Origin: Pseudomonadota bacterium
Lineage (GTDB): Bacteria; Pseudomonadota; Alphaproteobacteria; Rhizobiales; Devosiaceae
Reading direction: 5' to 3'
Assembly (NCBI GenBank): GCA_023391095.1
Contig: JAEWBN010000022.1
Coordinates: 248,001 to 312,000 of the forward strand
DNA length: 64,000 nucleotides
Numbering within the stretch: position 1 is the first letter of the stretch; each line of letters begins with the position of its first letter. This document shows, piece by piece, positions 8,503 through 17,255 of this stretch. The notes beneath the pieces are model-generated. The model made no database searches. It saw only the letters and a program-made list of their open reading frames with translations, and was not told the origin of the DNA. Made by a program: the position numbers and the translations under genes.

Positions 8503-9567
8503 ATGACCAACGCAGCGTATCGACGCACGCAGCTGGAAGCGCTGGTGGAGGCGCAGGGCGGGTGCCGGGCGACGCCGCCGCTGCTGTTGCGTGCCGACCC
8601 CTATTTCGATCTTGCCGGGGAAGAGTTCGGCCGCCGCCTGCTGCTGACCACCGATGCCAGCGGCGCCGAATACTGCCTGCGCCCCGATTTTACCCTGCCC
8701 ATCGTGTCCGACTATATCGAGCAGGGTGCAGGCGGGGCGGCCGCCTTTTCCTATTTGGGTCCGATTTTCCGCCAGCGCGAAACCGGGCCGGCCGAGTTCG
8801 ACCAGGCCGGAATCGAGCTTCTGGCGCAACCGGATGGCGACATTGCGCTGGACCAGGTGCTGACCTTTGCCCGCGCTGCGCTGTCGCTTTATGGGGTAAC
8901 GCCGGAAGTGCGGCTGGGCGGCGTGGGGCTGTTCGAAGCGCTGCTGGCGCAGGCCGACATGCCCGATGCCTGGCGGCCGCGCATCCGCCACCGCTTTGGC
9001 CATGTGGAAGCCATGGACCGGCTCTTGACGCGGCTGGAAGAGGCCCCCGAACTGCCGCGCAAGGCGCAGCCGGGCCGGGCGGAACTGGTGGAAGACATTA
9101 CCGCCCGCATGGTGAGTTCGGGCTTGAGCCTTTCCGAGGGCCGGACGCCCGAGGAAATTGCGGACCGCTATCTCGAGCAGCAGGCGCTGGACGCCGCGCA
9201 TGTGCCGGCCGCCACGCTGAAGCTGTTGCGCGAATACCTGTCGATCAGCGGGGATGCCCTGAGCGCGCTGCGGGAAATCGAGGTTTTGGGGGAAAAGCAC
9301 CGGCTGTTCCTTGGCGCGCCGATCCGCACCATCAGCCGGCATCTCGATACGCTGGGCGAGGCGCGCGTGACCTTTGAGGCGAGCTTTTCGCCCCGGCTCG
9401 ACTACTACACGGGCATCGTCTTTGAAATGCGTGGACAGGGCGGCACGATCCTGGTTTCCGGCGGGCAATATGACCGGCTGCTGGAGCGGCTGGGCGCGAC
9501 GGCGCCGATTGCGGCTTCGGGCTGTGCGCTCTGGGTCGACCGGCTGGAAGCGGAGTGGCCCAAATGA
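8503..9567 (+). CDS. hisZ: ATP phosphoribosyltransferase regulatory subunit
   Basis: 354 residues, a catalytically inactive HisRS paralogue that forms a hetero-octamer with short-form HisG and confers histidine feedback control (family knowledge). HisRS-like motifs are YCLRPDFTLPI, YLGPIFRQRETGPAEFDQAG and LDYYTGIVFEMRG; the anticodon-binding domain is absent, as expected. GAGGG lies 8 nt before the ATG. Its stop overlaps the hisG start as ATGA, so the two are translationally coupled. Confidence 0.95.
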   Translation: MTNAAYRRTQLEALVEAQGGCRATPPLLLRADPYFDLAGEEFGRRLLLTTDASGAEYCLRPDFTLPIVSDYIEQGAGGAAAFSYLGPIFRQRETGPAEFDQAGIELLAQPDGDIALDQVLTFARAALSLYGVTPEVRLGGVGLFEALLAQADMPDAWRPRIRHRFGHVEAMDRLLTRLEEAPELPRKAQPGRAELVEDITARMVSSGLSLSEGRTPEEIADRYLEQQALDAAHVPAATLKLLREYLSISGDALSALREIEVLGEKHRLFLGAPIRTISRHLDTLGEARVTFEASFSPRLDYYTGIVFEMRGQGGTILVSGGQYDRLLERLGATAPIAASGCALWVDRLEAEWPK

Positions 9568-10259
9568 GCCAGATCACCCTCGCCGTGCCCTCCAAGGGGC
9601 GCCTTGAAGAACAGACCCGCGACTGGTTTGCCCAGCGCGGCCTAGTGATCACCCGGCCCGGCGGCGCCCGTTCCTATCTTGGGGCCATCGAAGGCGTGCC
9701 CGAGATCACGGTGCGGTTTTATCCCGCCTCCGAAATTGCCCGCGAGCTCATCCGCGGCGGCATCGATGTGGGCGTAACCGGGCGCGACCTGATACACGAA
9801 ACCAGCGAAGCCGGTCCAGCCTCGGTGGACTTTGCAGTGCCGATGGATTTCGGCCATGCCGATGTGGTGATCGCGGTACCCGATGCGTGGATCGACGTCA
9901 CCCATATGCACGATCTGGCTGACGTGGCCTCGGACTTCCGCTCGCGCCACGGGCGCTGGCTGCGGATTGCCACCAAATACATCACCATCACCCGCCAGCA
10001 CTTTGCCCGCGCGGGCATTGCCGAATACCGGATCGTGGAAAGCCTTGGCGCGACCGAGGCGGCTCCGGCATCGGGTGTGGCCGATATCGTGGTGGATATT
10101 ACCTCGACCGGCTCGACGCTGGCGGCCAATGGGCTGCGCGTGCTCGATGACGGGATCATGCTGCAAAGCGCGGCCAATCTGATCGTGTCGAAGACGGCCG
10201 ACTGGACGCCCGAGCGCCGGGCGGTGCTCGACCGGCTGCTCGGGAAGTTGAGGGCCTGA
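9564..10259 (+). CDS. hisG: ATP phosphoribosyltransferase, short form
   Basis: 231 residues. It catalyses the first step of histidine synthesis (ATP + PRPP). Signatures are ITLAVPSKGRLEEQ, the PRPP-loop region DIVVDITSTGSTLAANGLRVLDDG, and GGIDVGVTGRDLI. The C-terminal regulatory domain of long HisG is absent, which fits the need for HisZ next door. I chose the ATG at 9564 (ATGA overlap with hisZ, GGAG upstream) over an in-frame GTG at 9555. Confidence 0.96.
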   Translation: MSQITLAVPSKGRLEEQTRDWFAQRGLVITRPGGARSYLGAIEGVPEITVRFYPASEIARELIRGGIDVGVTGRDLIHETSEAGPASVDFAVPMDFGHADVVIAVPDAWIDVTHMHDLADVASDFRSRHGRWLRIATKYITITRQHFARAGIAEYRIVESLGATEAAPASGVADIVVDITSTGSTLAANGLRVLDDGIMLQSAANLIVSKTADWTPERRAVLDRLLGKLRA

Positions 10260-10262
10260 GGC

Positions 10263-10445
10263 ATGGAACTGGCGGCTGTTGCCTTTCTGGTGATGCTGGG
10301 TGCCGGTGCCATCCTCTATGCCGGCATGCGCCAGCCCAAGCCCAAGACCGAGGCTCCCGCGGCCAGTGACGGCGCTGCGGCGGCGGGGACGGTCGACAAT
10401 GACGGAGCCGATTCCGGCGATGGCGGCGGAGCGGGCGGCGACTAG
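10263..10445 (+). CDS. Small single-TM hypothetical protein
   Basis: 60 residues. An N-terminal TM helix (MELAAVAFLVMLGAGAILYAGM) is followed by a short basic patch and a Gly/Ala/Asp-rich tail. It starts 3 bp after the hisG stop, so it probably belongs to the his transcript. No function is recognised. The gene ends in a CTAGGC-GCCTAG palindrome shared with the end of the convergent GtrA gene. Confidence 0.6.
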   Translation: MELAAVAFLVMLGAGAILYAGMRQPKPKTEAPAASDGAAAAGTVDNDGADSGDGGGAGGD

Positions 10446-10454
10446 GCACCTGGC

Positions 10455-10844
10455 CTAGCTGGGCGCGCGAAAGACGAGGCGATCGGCGGCGAGCAGATTG
10501 GTGGCAAGGCCCGCAATGCTGCCCAAGGCGACGGCGAGCGGCAGGCGCAGGGCTATATCGGGCAAGAAGGCAATGGCCAGCCCATAGGCCAGCCAGTTGA
10601 CGGTGGCGCCGGGCAGCATGGCCAGAAAATAGCGCAGGAATTCGCGGCGTTTGCCGGTGGACGCAGCCTTGTCGGCAAAGGCGAAATTGCGATTGATCGC
10701 CCAGGTGGTGCCGACGGCGGCGCAAAAGGACAGGAGCCGGCCGCCAAAGGCGCCCAGAAGCGGCGCAAAAGCCATCAGCAGCCCGGCATCGACCAGAAAT
10801 CCCAGGGCGCCGGCAAAGGCAAAGGGCAGGATGCGCTTTTTCAA
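10455..10844 (-). CDS. GtrA family membrane protein
   Basis: About 129 residues with four predicted TM helices (FAGALGFLVDAGLLMAF, LLSFCAAVGTTWAINRNFAF, FLAMLPGATVNWLAYGLAIAF, LAVALGSIAGLATNLLAADRLVF). The WAINRNFAF motif is typical of GtrA, which is thought to help flip polyprenyl-phosphate sugars. No ATG is in frame; the TTG at 10842-10844 gives the normal family length, and an upstream TTG is possible. It is divergent from a GT2 glycosyltransferase, its usual partner. Confidence 0.82.
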   Translation of the reverse strand: MKKRILPFAFAGALGFLVDAGLLMAFAPLLGAFGGRLLSFCAAVGTTWAINRNFAFADKAASTGKRREFLRYFLAMLPGATVNWLAYGLAIAFLPDIALRLPLAVALGSIAGLATNLLAADRLVFRAPS

Positions 10845-11000
10845 CTGGACCCCGAAAGCCTTGCTGGATGACGCCTTGCCCGCCAGCAATGCGCCAGATT
10901 TCTGGATAAAGTGTAACAGGCGGAGCTGGTTTGTCGCGGCGGCATTGCGAAGCAGGCGGAAATCGCGGCACAAGACGGGAAGTGCCCGGGGGGAGCCCGA

Positions 11001-12194
11001 TTGCCCGAAACGCTTGAACTGACGATCCTGATGCCCTGCCTCAACGAGGCCGAGACGCTGGCCGTGTGCATCGAAAAGGCACAGAGCTTTCTCGGCCGCA
11101 CCGGCATTGCCGGGGAAGTGCTGATTTCCGACAATGGCTCGACCGACGGATCGCAGGACATAGCCCGGGCCCATGGTGCGCGCGTCATCAACGCGCCGCA
11201 GCGCGGCTATGGCGCGGCGCTGTCGGCGGGGATCGCGGCGGCGCGCGGGCGCTTCGTCATCATGGGCGATGCCGATGACAGCTACGATTTCGCCAATCTC
11301 GACGCCTTTGTCGCCGCCCTGCGGGACGGGGCGGACCTGGTCATGGGCAACCGCTTTGCCGGGGGCATCGCGCCGGGGGCCATGCCCTGGCACCACCGCT
11401 ATATCGGCAATCCGGTGCTGAGCTTTGTGGGCCGGCTGTTCTTTGCCGCGCCGATCCGGGATTTCCATTGCGGGCTGCGCGGATTTTCCAGGGCGGCGAT
11501 CGAGGGGCTCAACCTGCGCACGACGGGGATGGAATTTGCCTCCGAAATGGTGGTGAAGGCGCGTCTCAACGGGCTGGACCTGCGCGAAGTACCCACGACG
11601 CTGCGTCCGGATGGACGCTCGCGGCCGCCGCATCTGCGCTCGTTCCGTGACGGCTGGCGGCACCTGCGGTTCCTGCTGCTGTTTTCGCCGCGCTGGCTGT
11701 TCTTGTATCCGGGGCTGGCGCTGCTGCTGGTCGGGGTGATCGGCGGGGGGCTGCTGCTGCGCGGGCCGCTGCGGCTCGGGACCGTGACCTTTGACATTCA
11801 TACGCTGATCGTCGCCTCGCTCTGCGTGATCATGGGCGTACAATCGGTGGCCTTCGCCATCATGAGCCGGCGCTTTGCCTCGCGCTATGGCTTTATTCCG
11901 CGCTCGAGCAGCGACTGGTTTCTGGAAGCGCTGACGCTGGAACGGGTGCTGCTGGTGGGGACGTTCCTGATGCTGGCCGGGGCGGCGGCGCTGCTCTGGG
12001 GCGTGTCGGAATGGGCGCGTCGCGATTTCGGGCCACTGACCTCGACCGCGACGCTGCGCGCGGTGATCCTCTCGATGACGACGCTGGTGGCGGGCTTCCA
12101 ATTGATGATGAGCGCCTTCATGTCCTCGATCATCAATATTCCCATCCAGGAACGCCGGATGGCCGACACCAACCGGGACGCTGCGGCAGGCTGA
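11001..12194 (+). CDS. GT2 family glycosyltransferase with C-terminal membrane domain
   Basis: 397 residues. The N-terminal GT-A domain shows ILMPCLNEAETLAVCI, SDNGSTDGSQ and MGDADDSYDF (the DxD region), as in dolichol-phosphate-mannose synthase-like enzymes. From about residue 230 there are four TM helices. It probably transfers a sugar to polyprenyl phosphate or an envelope glycan; the substrate is unknown. The start is TTG, chosen because GGGGGGAG lies just upstream. Divergent from gtrA, and 2 bp before the TSUP permease. Confidence 0.87.
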   Translation: MPETLELTILMPCLNEAETLAVCIEKAQSFLGRTGIAGEVLISDNGSTDGSQDIARAHGARVINAPQRGYGAALSAGIAAARGRFVIMGDADDSYDFANLDAFVAALRDGADLVMGNRFAGGIAPGAMPWHHRYIGNPVLSFVGRLFFAAPIRDFHCGLRGFSRAAIEGLNLRTTGMEFASEMVVKARLNGLDLREVPTTLRPDGRSRPPHLRSFRDGWRHLRFLLLFSPRWLFLYPGLALLLVGVIGGGLLLRGPLRLGTVTFDIHTLIVASLCVIMGVQSVAFAIMSRRFASRYGFIPRSSSDWFLEALTLERVLLVGTFLMLAGAAALLWGVSEWARRDFGPLTSTATLRAVILSMTTLVAGFQLMMSAFMSSIINIPIQERRMADTNRDAAAG

Positions 12195-12196
12195 TA

Positions 12197-12958
12197 ATGT
12201 TTGAAATGTATGATCCGCTGCTGCTGCTCGCGCTGATGGGCGTGGGGCTCCTCGCCGGCTTTGTCGATGCCATTGCGGGGGGCGGCGGGATGATTACCGT
12301 GCCGGCGCTGATCTCGGCCGGCCTGCCGCCGGTCGCCGCGCTCGCCACCAACAAGATGCAGAGCGTGGTGGGCACCACCATGGCCGTGCTGACCTATTGG
12401 CGGCGCGGGTTTGTCGACCTGCCCAAGCTCGGGCTGGCCATCGTGCTGACTTTTTTCGGCAGCGTCGCCGGGGCCTTCGTGGTGAGCCGGGTCGATACCT
12501 CGCTCTTGACCGTGGCGGTGCCGGTAGCGCTGATCGGGATCGCGCTCTATTTCCTGTTCGCGCCAAGACTTTCCGATGCCGACAAGACGGCGCGGCTCCC
12601 CTGGCTGCCGTTCGCGCCGCTGATGGGTTTTGCGGTGGGATTTTACGACGGGGTTTTCGGGCCGGGCACCGGCTCGTTCTTCACCATCGGTTTCGTGCTG
12701 CTGTTCGGCCTGGGGCTGACGCGGGCGACCGGCAATACCAAGGCGCTCAACCTGACCTCCAACATGGCGGCGCTGGTGATTTTCGTACCGGGCGGGCATG
12801 TGGTGTGGCCCATCGCCCTGGTCATGGCCATCGGGCAGATCATCGGGGGCTATGTGGGAGCGCGTACGGGCATACGGTTCGGCGCGCGGATCATCCGGCC
12901 ACTGGTGGTGGTGATTTCCATTGCGCTGGCGGTGCGGCTGCTGTTCTTCAACGGCTGA
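12197..12958 (+). CDS. TSUP family permease (TauE/SafE)
   Basis: 253 residues, seven to eight hydrophobic helices. The family repeats are visible: GFVDAIAGGGGMITVPALISAGLPP and GFYDGVFGPGTGSFFTIGF, both characteristic of sulfite/organosulfonate exporter proteins. The ATG at 12197 comes 2 bp after the glycosyltransferase stop; the frame is open much further upstream, but that part is a shadow of the glycosyltransferase. The substrate cannot be told from sequence. Confidence 0.9.
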   Translation: MFEMYDPLLLLALMGVGLLAGFVDAIAGGGGMITVPALISAGLPPVAALATNKMQSVVGTTMAVLTYWRRGFVDLPKLGLAIVLTFFGSVAGAFVVSRVDTSLLTVAVPVALIGIALYFLFAPRLSDADKTARLPWLPFAPLMGFAVGFYDGVFGPGTGSFFTIGFVLLFGLGLTRATGNTKALNLTSNMAALVIFVPGGHVVWPIALVMAIGQIIGGYVGARTGIRFGARIIRPLVVVISIALAVRLLFFNG

Positions 12959-13026
12959 CGTGCCGCAGTTGACGCCAGACGCTAGGACAGAGACACTGCC
13001 CCATCTCCCCCTGCTTCGGACTGCCT

Positions 13027-14199
13027 ATGCCTGTTCTCAATCGTATTGCCGAATTCCAGCCCGAGATTGCCGCCTGGCGGCGCGACTTCCACGCCCATCC
13101 CGAGGTGCTGTTCGACGTGCACCGGACGGCGGGCATCGTGGCGGAGAAACTGCTGGAATTCGGGTGCGATGCGGTGGTGACGGGGCTGGGCCGCACGGGT
13201 GTGGTCGGCATCATCAATGGCCGAAGCACCAAGAGCGGGCGCACGATCGGGCTGCGCGCCGACATGGATGCGCTGCCGATGACGGAGAAAACCGGCGCCC
13301 CCCATGCCTCTACCATCGAGGGCAAGATGCATGCCTGCGGCCATGACGGGCACACCGCCATGCTGCTGGGCGCAGCGAAATACCTGGCCGAGACGCGCAA
13401 TTTCGACGGGCGCGTGGCCGTCATCTTCCAGCCCGCCGAAGAGGGCGGCGGCGGCGGCAAGGTGATGATCGAAGACGGGCTGATCGAGAAATTCGACATT
13501 GCCGAGGTCTATGGCATGCATAACTGGCCGGGCATGCCGCTGGGCCATTTCGGCATCCGCAGCGGCGGCATCATGGCGGCGACCGACCGGTTCTATATCG
13601 ACATCGAAGGCCAGGGCGGCCACGCGGCCCGGCCGCAGCAGACCATCGATCCGATCATCGTCGCAGCCCAGCTCGTGACGGCGCTGCAGACCATCGTGTC
13701 GCGCAATCTCGATCCGCTGGAAAGCGCCGTGCTCAGCGTCACCATGATCGAGGCGGGCGAGGCGGACAATGTGATTTCCCGCACCGCCAAGATCACCGGC
13801 ACGGTGCGCACCCTCGATAGCGGGGTGCAGGATTTCATCGAGGCGCGGCTCAACGAATTCGTGCCGCAATTTGCCACCAGCTTCGGCGCCAGCGCCAGCA
13901 TCCGCTATGCGCGCGGCTATCCGGTGACGGTCAATGCGCCGGAACAGACGGCCTTTGCCGCCGAGGTGGCGCGGGAGATTGCCGGGGCCGAGCGGGTGGA
14001 TGACAATGTCGCCCCGTCCATGGGCGGGGAGGATTTTTCCTTCATGCTCAACCAGCGGCCCGGCGCCTATATCTTCCTCGGCAATGGCCCCTCGAGCGAA
14101 TTGCATACCGAGACCTATGACTTCAACGATGACGCCATTCCCGTTGGCGTCAGCTATTGGGCGCGGCTGGCCGAGCGCGCCCTGCCCCTCTGTAGGTGA
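13027..14199 (+). CDS. M20 family amidohydrolase, 3' end rewritten by transposon insertion
   Basis: 390 residues, a hippurate/N-acyl-amino-acid hydrolase type zinc enzyme. Metal-site motifs are GLRADMDALPM, HACGHDGHTAMLLGAA, FQPAEEGGGG, HNWPGMPLG and SMGGEDFSFML. The last two codons and stop (TGT AGG TGA) come from the left end of the transposon. Across the target duplication the original gene would have read CTC GCC TGA (resuming at 49822), so only the last Ala has become Cys-Arg. The enzyme should remain active (inference). It may be the recognised target gene of the element. Confidence 0.93.
   Translation: MPVLNRIAEFQPEIAAWRRDFHAHPEVLFDVHRTAGIVAEKLLEFGCDAVVTGLGRTGVVGIINGRSTKSGRTIGLRADMDALPMTEKTGAPHASTIEGKMHACGHDGHTAMLLGAAKYLAETRNFDGRVAVIFQPAEEGGGGGKVMIEDGLIEKFDIAEVYGMHNWPGMPLGHFGIRSGGIMAATDRFYIDIEGQGGHAARPQQTIDPIIVAAQLVTALQTIVSRNLDPLESAVLSVTMIEAGEADNVISRTAKITGTVRTLDSGVQDFIEARLNEFVPQFATSFGASASIRYARGYPVTVNAPEQTAFAAEVAREIAGAERVDDNVAPSMGGEDFSFMLNQRPGAYIFLGNGPSSELHTETYDFNDDAIPVGVSYWARLAERALPLCR
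14186..14190. repeat. Target site duplication, left copy
   Basis: CCCTC directly before the transposon end TGTAGG. The same five bases follow the right end at 49817-49821. A 5-bp duplication is the hallmark of Tn7-like transposition. Confidence 0.93.
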
Positions 14200-14340
14200 G
14201 TGAATCCTTTTATCCACTAAGCTTCAAAATTGGGGCTTCGAGCGCACAAAAATCCCGGAATTTCTGGACTTCTGAGGTGTTCGGAGCCCCCGAGTCATTC
14301 CAGTGACCCAAGACGGTTCTCAGTGGACATTTGGAGCAGG
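14191..14340. repeat. Transposon left end with inverted repeat and TnsB-like sites
   Basis: The terminal repeat begins TGTAGGTGAGTGAATCCTTT. The core GTGAATCC-N4-TCCA at 14200-14216 is shared with the right end. A weaker related sequence, GTCATTCCAGTGACCCAAG, lies at 14294-14312 in the same orientation and may be a second TnsB site. No gene fits in this 150-bp end. The first nine bases supply the new stop of the amidohydrolase gene. Confidence 0.85.
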
Positions 14341-15111
14341 CTATAGGGAAACCTGATCGAGCAACCGTTCATAGCTCTGCAGCATCGATTCGATTGCCAC
14401 ATCGGCCGGCAGCAGTTGACTGAGGCACACGTCGCTCAGAGGCCGGCACGCAGCTGCGACCTCGCTAGTTGGCCACAAGAATTCCTTGCACATTGCCGGC
14501 CGGGGCAAGGTGCCCCATCTCTCGCTACCAGGCGTAAAAAAATTCGAGACTTGAGCGCGGGCAAACCAGAGGCCTTCCAGTCTCGTTGCTTCAGCGGCCA
14601 ACGACGGGGATCGCTCTCCCGGCACGAAATCCAGTAACGCGAACTTCACGATGGCGCCCCTGGCTTCCGCCCATTTGAGCAAGTCCCAGGCCGAGCGGCC
14701 CTCTCTGCCCCGCAGATGATCCTTGGCCCGGCGCAGGTAGTCCACGGCTTGGCCTATGTAGCAGGCGCGCTCATTGCCGTGCTCGACGAAAAGACCGTAG
14801 ATCCAAAAGCCCGGCAGAAGGTCGCGGACCTTCTGCTTCGTTTTCTGGGATGTGGTTGGCCGCGCGACGCGAGTGCCATTCGAGAAGGTAAACCTGACGC
14901 GAAAGCGCTTCCCGTCACCGTCCTCCAACCCCAGGTAGTCGGCGCCGTTGCGCGTGACCTTCAAGTTGTTCGCGGCAACGAACGACATCAGTTCGGTGAT
15001 GGTCGAAATCTGACCGTCGTCAATCTTCTCTTGAAGGATAGACTTCACGGGCCTGCTCTGGATTGTGGTCGGCACGCCAACATTCTTCTGGTCAGGGCCC
15101 CAATTGTCCAA
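14341..15111 (-). CDS. GIY-YIG nuclease domain protein
   Basis: 256 residues. The nuclease core lies at about 105-175: WIYGLF, then CYIGQAVDYLRRAKDHL (second Tyr, Arg, His), and RLEGLWFARAQVSNFF with the family's Glu and Asn. GIY-YIG enzymes cut one DNA strand per active site. The N-terminal 100 residues are unassigned and may bind DNA. The start is taken as TTG at 15111 with AGG sites upstream; a later GTG is possible. It overlaps the DUF3800 gene by 20 bp, so the pair is probably one cassette. Confidence 0.75.
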   Translation of the reverse strand: MDNWGPDQKNVGVPTTIQSRPVKSILQEKIDDGQISTITELMSFVAANNLKVTRNGADYLGLEDGDGKRFRVRFTFSNGTRVARPTTSQKTKQKVRDLLPGFWIYGLFVEHGNERACYIGQAVDYLRRAKDHLRGREGRSAWDLLKWAEARGAIVKFALLDFVPGERSPSLAAEATRLEGLWFARAQVSNFFTPGSERWGTLPRPAMCKEFLWPTSEVAAACRPLSDVCLSQLLPADVAIESMLQSYERLLDQVSL

Positions 15112-16222
15112 GCGCCTGCATCCTTGCAGCGATGAACCGAGGCATCCCGGCTAAGGGGTCTTCACCTGCCATTGCCCGCCGCGAAAGCTCCTCAAGCACA
15201 AAACGGCCCAGCCTGCCCGCTTCGCCATTTGGATCTGTCCACATCGGGTCGGCCATGACGTAATTGTCGTGCATGTGGCGCCAGACCCATTCACGATACT
15301 CATCATCGACGGCTTCACGTAGGGCAAAGGCTGCAGCGCCTGCAGTTAAATCAGAAATCTGAAGAGTAGGGTTCTGTGCTGAAGACCCAAATTCGATCGG
15401 GCCGGCCAAGTTCGCCTTTATCGCAATATGACGATCTCCGGCATGAAGTTCCGGCTCGTCTTCCCGATCGATAAAGCCTGCGAATAGCTCGTCCACCGCC
15501 TGAAGCGGTTTTGACTCGTCGCATAGGACGCGAAGTCTCGCATGCCGATGCCCCCAGCCCATCATGAGCAAGCTGAACAGCGACGTCGAGGTCAAATCTA
15601 GCGCCCACTTACCCGTGGTCGAATTCTCGGCCCGCAAGTGCTTGGTGTTTTCGGATATGACGTCAGCATAGCCGCGACAAAACTCAAGCACCTGTTCCAT
15701 GATCTCTGGATGCTGGCCTGCCGGTTCACCAAACAGAGATGGGGCTGCTTCTGGATCGAAGGTGCGCATGAACCGCTGCATCTCCAGGGCCAGTTCTCCG
15801 TAGTCAGTTTCAGAGTTGCTGATCACCTCATACACGGCATTCATCATGAACCGATGGAAGTTGACCCTATAGAAGAGCTCGTTGTTAGCCTCCAGCACCG
15901 GCTCAAAAAGGTACTCCATGACCTTGCCGGCCAAGGCCACCGTTTTGTCGAATGCTATGACGATGGCCCGCCCCTCAAGCCGATCCCTCACCAATTTCGA
16001 AATTGCCAGCCAGTCGTTGCGACGCTTCAACCTTTGCGATTTGAGTTCAGGGGCCTGGACCACGTGTGCCGCACGGATATCGGCAATCAGCTTTTCCGAC
16101 TCGGCTATCGTCAGGTCGTGGCTGGCATAGACGAAATAAGGCTGCGCTGGGTCTAACAGCGCCGGACCGGTAAATCCCGCTTCGTCGCATGAGATCAGTC
16201 TGATCGGGGCGCTTTGCGACAT
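15092..16222 (-). CDS. DUF3800 family protein
   Basis: About 376 residues. DUF3800 features are the N-terminal ISCDEAGF (the family's conserved DExG/DESG acidic motif), LRVLCDES in the middle, and the C-terminal LQISDLTAGAAAFALRE. The family is predicted to have an RNase H-like fold and is frequent in defence and mobile regions; its activity is undescribed. I prefer the ATG at 16220-16222 (MSQSAPIRLISCDEAG, GGTGAG upstream) over one 13 codons earlier. It is coupled to the GIY-YIG gene and diverges from the ABC-3C-like genes. Confidence 0.72.
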   Translation of the reverse strand: MSQSAPIRLISCDEAGFTGPALLDPAQPYFVYASHDLTIAESEKLIADIRAAHVVQAPELKSQRLKRRNDWLAISKLVRDRLEGRAIVIAFDKTVALAGKVMEYLFEPVLEANNELFYRVNFHRFMMNAVYEVISNSETDYGELALEMQRFMRTFDPEAAPSLFGEPAGQHPEIMEQVLEFCRGYADVISENTKHLRAENSTTGKWALDLTSTSLFSLLMMGWGHRHARLRVLCDESKPLQAVDELFAGFIDREDEPELHAGDRHIAIKANLAGPIEFGSSAQNPTLQISDLTAGAAAFALREAVDDEYREWVWRHMHDNYVMADPMWTDPNGEAGRLGRFVLEELSRRAMAGEDPLAGMPRFIAARMQALGQLGP

Positions 16223-16351
16223 CGTAAAAGTCTCACCATGCATTGGAAGCTCGTGATGCATTTATCTAGGACTTGCAGTTATTTATGATCCGATCAATCC
16301 TGCAGTCATTCGGCGCGAAACGAGAACGGCGTTGGGTGGGGCACTGGTTCT

Positions 16352-17254
16352 ATGCATAACGTTACAGAATACTGGGACGGCAAAGATTGGGAGGACCACG
16401 TTTTGCGGCTTCTCCAGGATATGCACGGGCCAGAGAACATCCAGCCGGTACCCGCAAAGCACAAGGGCGATTGCGGCATCGACTATTTCTGCGTCAGCAA
16501 GAGCATCGTGTACCAATGCTATGCTTGCGAGGAACCAATCGACGTCGCAACCCGCGCCGAAAAGCAACGCGACAAGATCACCACGGACATTGGCAAATTT
16601 TGCGACCCAGCCAAAGGTGCGGCCGTTGTTCTGGGCAAAAACAAGGTGAAGCGCTGGATATTGGTGGTGCCCACACACGATAGCCGCGAGGTCGTTGCCC
16701 ACGCCAACAACAAGACTGACGAGGTTCGACTCAAGAACCTGGCCCATGCCGAGCCCGACTTCCACATCATGGTGCATGATCTGGCTACTTTCGACCCCGA
16801 ATCGATCGCGCGTCGCAATGCCCTTCGAGCCAGAATCCGTCTCAATTTCGGCGCCGTTACAACCGAGCAGGTCGCGGACCTCGCCAGGACCGATAGCTCA
16901 CTGGAAGATAATCTCAGACAAAAACTGGCTCAGCGAATTTCCGATGCCGAAGCGATGGACGATGCCGTAAATGAGGCTCTACGTGCCTCAATGGAGTCTG
17001 GCAATGCAATCGAGGCTCTCCGTCAGATTGTGCCAGAAGCATACGAACATATTGAACGACTCAAAGCAGAACGACTGCGACGTCTCAAAAGTGGTGCAGG
17101 TGGCAGTGGCGGCGATCGGCTCGATGCAGAAATCAATGACCTAAAAGCCAAGCTGATCGAAGCGGTACCCAATCTGGATCCAGGATTGGCCGAAACAGTC
17201 TGCTTTGGTTCGGTAAGCGAGTGGCTTATGCGCTGCCCGCTGAGGCTCGACTGA
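16352..17254 (+). CDS. Restriction-endonuclease-like protein of an ABC-3C-type system
   Basis: 300 residues. The N-terminal half resembles a PD-(D/E)xK fold: helix WEDHVLRLLQDM, GDCGID (residues 39-44) and VYQCYACEEP, where QCYA takes the place of the usual ExK strand, as in other defence effectors with GDxGxD...YQxYA. The C-terminal half is a helical scaffold. It starts a tight three-gene set (2-bp gap, then a TGATG overlap) with a small middle protein and an SMC-like ATPase, the layout of ABC-three-component systems. The effector role is inferred. Confidence 0.65.
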   Translation: MHNVTEYWDGKDWEDHVLRLLQDMHGPENIQPVPAKHKGDCGIDYFCVSKSIVYQCYACEEPIDVATRAEKQRDKITTDIGKFCDPAKGAAVVLGKNKVKRWILVVPTHDSREVVAHANNKTDEVRLKNLAHAEPDFHIMVHDLATFDPESIARRNALRARIRLNFGAVTTEQVADLARTDSSLEDNLRQKLAQRISDAEAMDDAVNEALRASMESGNAIEALRQIVPEAYEHIERLKAERLRRLKSGAGGSGGDRLDAEINDLKAKLIEAVPNLDPGLAETVCFGSVSEWLMRCPLRLD

Positions 17255-17255
17255 C

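Noticed and set aside
10845..12101. Long N-terminal extension of the GtrA frame
   Set aside because: Antisense to the glycosyltransferase gene; low-complexity Arg/Gln-rich translation unlike any GtrA protein.
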